DNA from: DATEMU01 sp964414585
GTDB taxonomy: Bacteria > Planctomycetota > Phycisphaerae > UBA1845 > UTPLA1
Direction of reading: 5' to 3'
NCBI GenBank assembly: GCA_964414585.1
Contig: CAYPXR010000096.1
Span: forward strand, 1-13,802
DNA length: 13,802 nt
Numbering within the stretch: position 1 is the stretch's first letter; every line of letters starts with the position of its first letter. Below, piece by piece: positions 13,590-13,802 of this stretch. The position numbers and the translations under genes are program-made. The notes beneath the pieces are model-generated. The model saw only the letters and a list, made by a program, of their open reading frames with translations, ran no database searches and was not told the origin of the DNA.

Positions 13590-13614
13590 GCAACGGGTCG
13601 TGGGCGTCTCTTTC

Positions 13615-13802
13615 ATGGCTTCCTATCCCTGCCCCAAGTGCGGCCGACCGCTCCCGCAGTCCGGCGAAGTCGCCGTCGATGGGAAGGCGATCCCCATCTA
13701 TTCGTGTGACGAGTGCCTCATGGTCGCCGAGATTTTCGGCGAGCGGATGGAAATGGCCTTGACGTTCGCCGTTGGCGACGACGGCCAGCCCTTCGATCCG
13801 GC
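13615..13802 (+). CDS. Small zinc-ribbon protein, partial (runs off the window)
   Basis: The ATG at 13615 opens a frame of at least 62 codons to the window edge. The protein starts MASYPCPKCGRPLP and has CPKC (6-9) and CDEC (31-34), two knuckles of a zinc ribbon with a 21-residue gap. The following residues (IFGERMEMALTFAVGDDGQP) form one short strand-helix unit. I do not know its function. It lies downstream of the RM remnant and directly behind the terminator at 13561-13589, so its expression may depend on read-through or on a promoter I cannot see. There is no clear Shine-Dalgarno sequence. Confidence 0.7.
   Translation, partial: MASYPCPKCGRPLPQSGEVAVDGKAIPIYSCDECLMVAEIFGERMEMALTFAVGDDGQPFDP

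Noticed and set aside
13261..13614. A tRNA, tmRNA, 6S, SRP or RNase P RNA in the hairpin-rich gap
   Set aside because: None of the conserved sequence signatures of these RNAs is present, and the folds seen do not match their shapes.

Overview
The window looks like a chromosomal segment from a GC-rich bacterium, most likely a planctomycete (Planctomycetota). This is an inference from gene style: a Hanks-type kinase fused to a TolB-like propeller, a Yip1/HlyD/MacB-type export cluster, an MmeI-like restriction-modification (RM) gene with a small zinc-ribbon gene nearby, and short intergenic repeats of a kind I associate with planctomycete genomes. No rRNA, tRNA, CRISPR array or complete mobile element is visible.

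Layout. (1) 1-823: a small predicted lipoprotein with an aspartate-rich, calcium-binding-type repeat. (2) 855-3822, minus strand: a large membrane-anchored serine/threonine kinase with a C-terminal propeller, followed downstream by a short ORF resembling the tail of another protein. (3) 4190-9712, plus strand: a compact five-gene operon. It encodes a Yip1-like membrane protein, a HlyD/MacA-type adaptor, a MacB/LolD-type ATPase and two tandem, paralogous FtsX/MacB-type permeases, and it ends in a good intrinsic terminator at 9724-9746. (4) 9883-13260: a defence locus that has been overwritten. (5) 13261-13802: an intergenic stretch rich in hairpins, with a candidate small RNA or leader RNA, then the start of a zinc-ribbon protein cut off by the window edge.

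The most interesting part is 9883-13260. The left piece (9883 to about 10279) is the N-terminal nuclease domain of an MmeI-like fused restriction-methylation enzyme, with its D...ExK active site intact. The right piece (about 12961-13260) is the extreme C-terminus of the same kind of enzyme. The methyltransferase and target-recognition middle is missing. In its place lie two translationally overlapping genes that are visibly less GC-rich: a protein with an N-terminal PD-(D/E)XK-like region and C-terminal HEAT-like helical repeats, and a beta-class DNA methyltransferase with a TSPPF motif (probably N4-cytosine). I read this as one RM system displaced by another, possibly little described, two-gene RM system. 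No database search could be run, so novelty is a hypothesis.

Working together: the export cluster should form a tripartite-type ABC exporter whose membrane part could be a heterodimer of the two permeases. The kinase is divergently oriented to it and could share the regulatory region 3823-4189. The methyltransferase would protect host DNA from the HEAT-domain nuclease.
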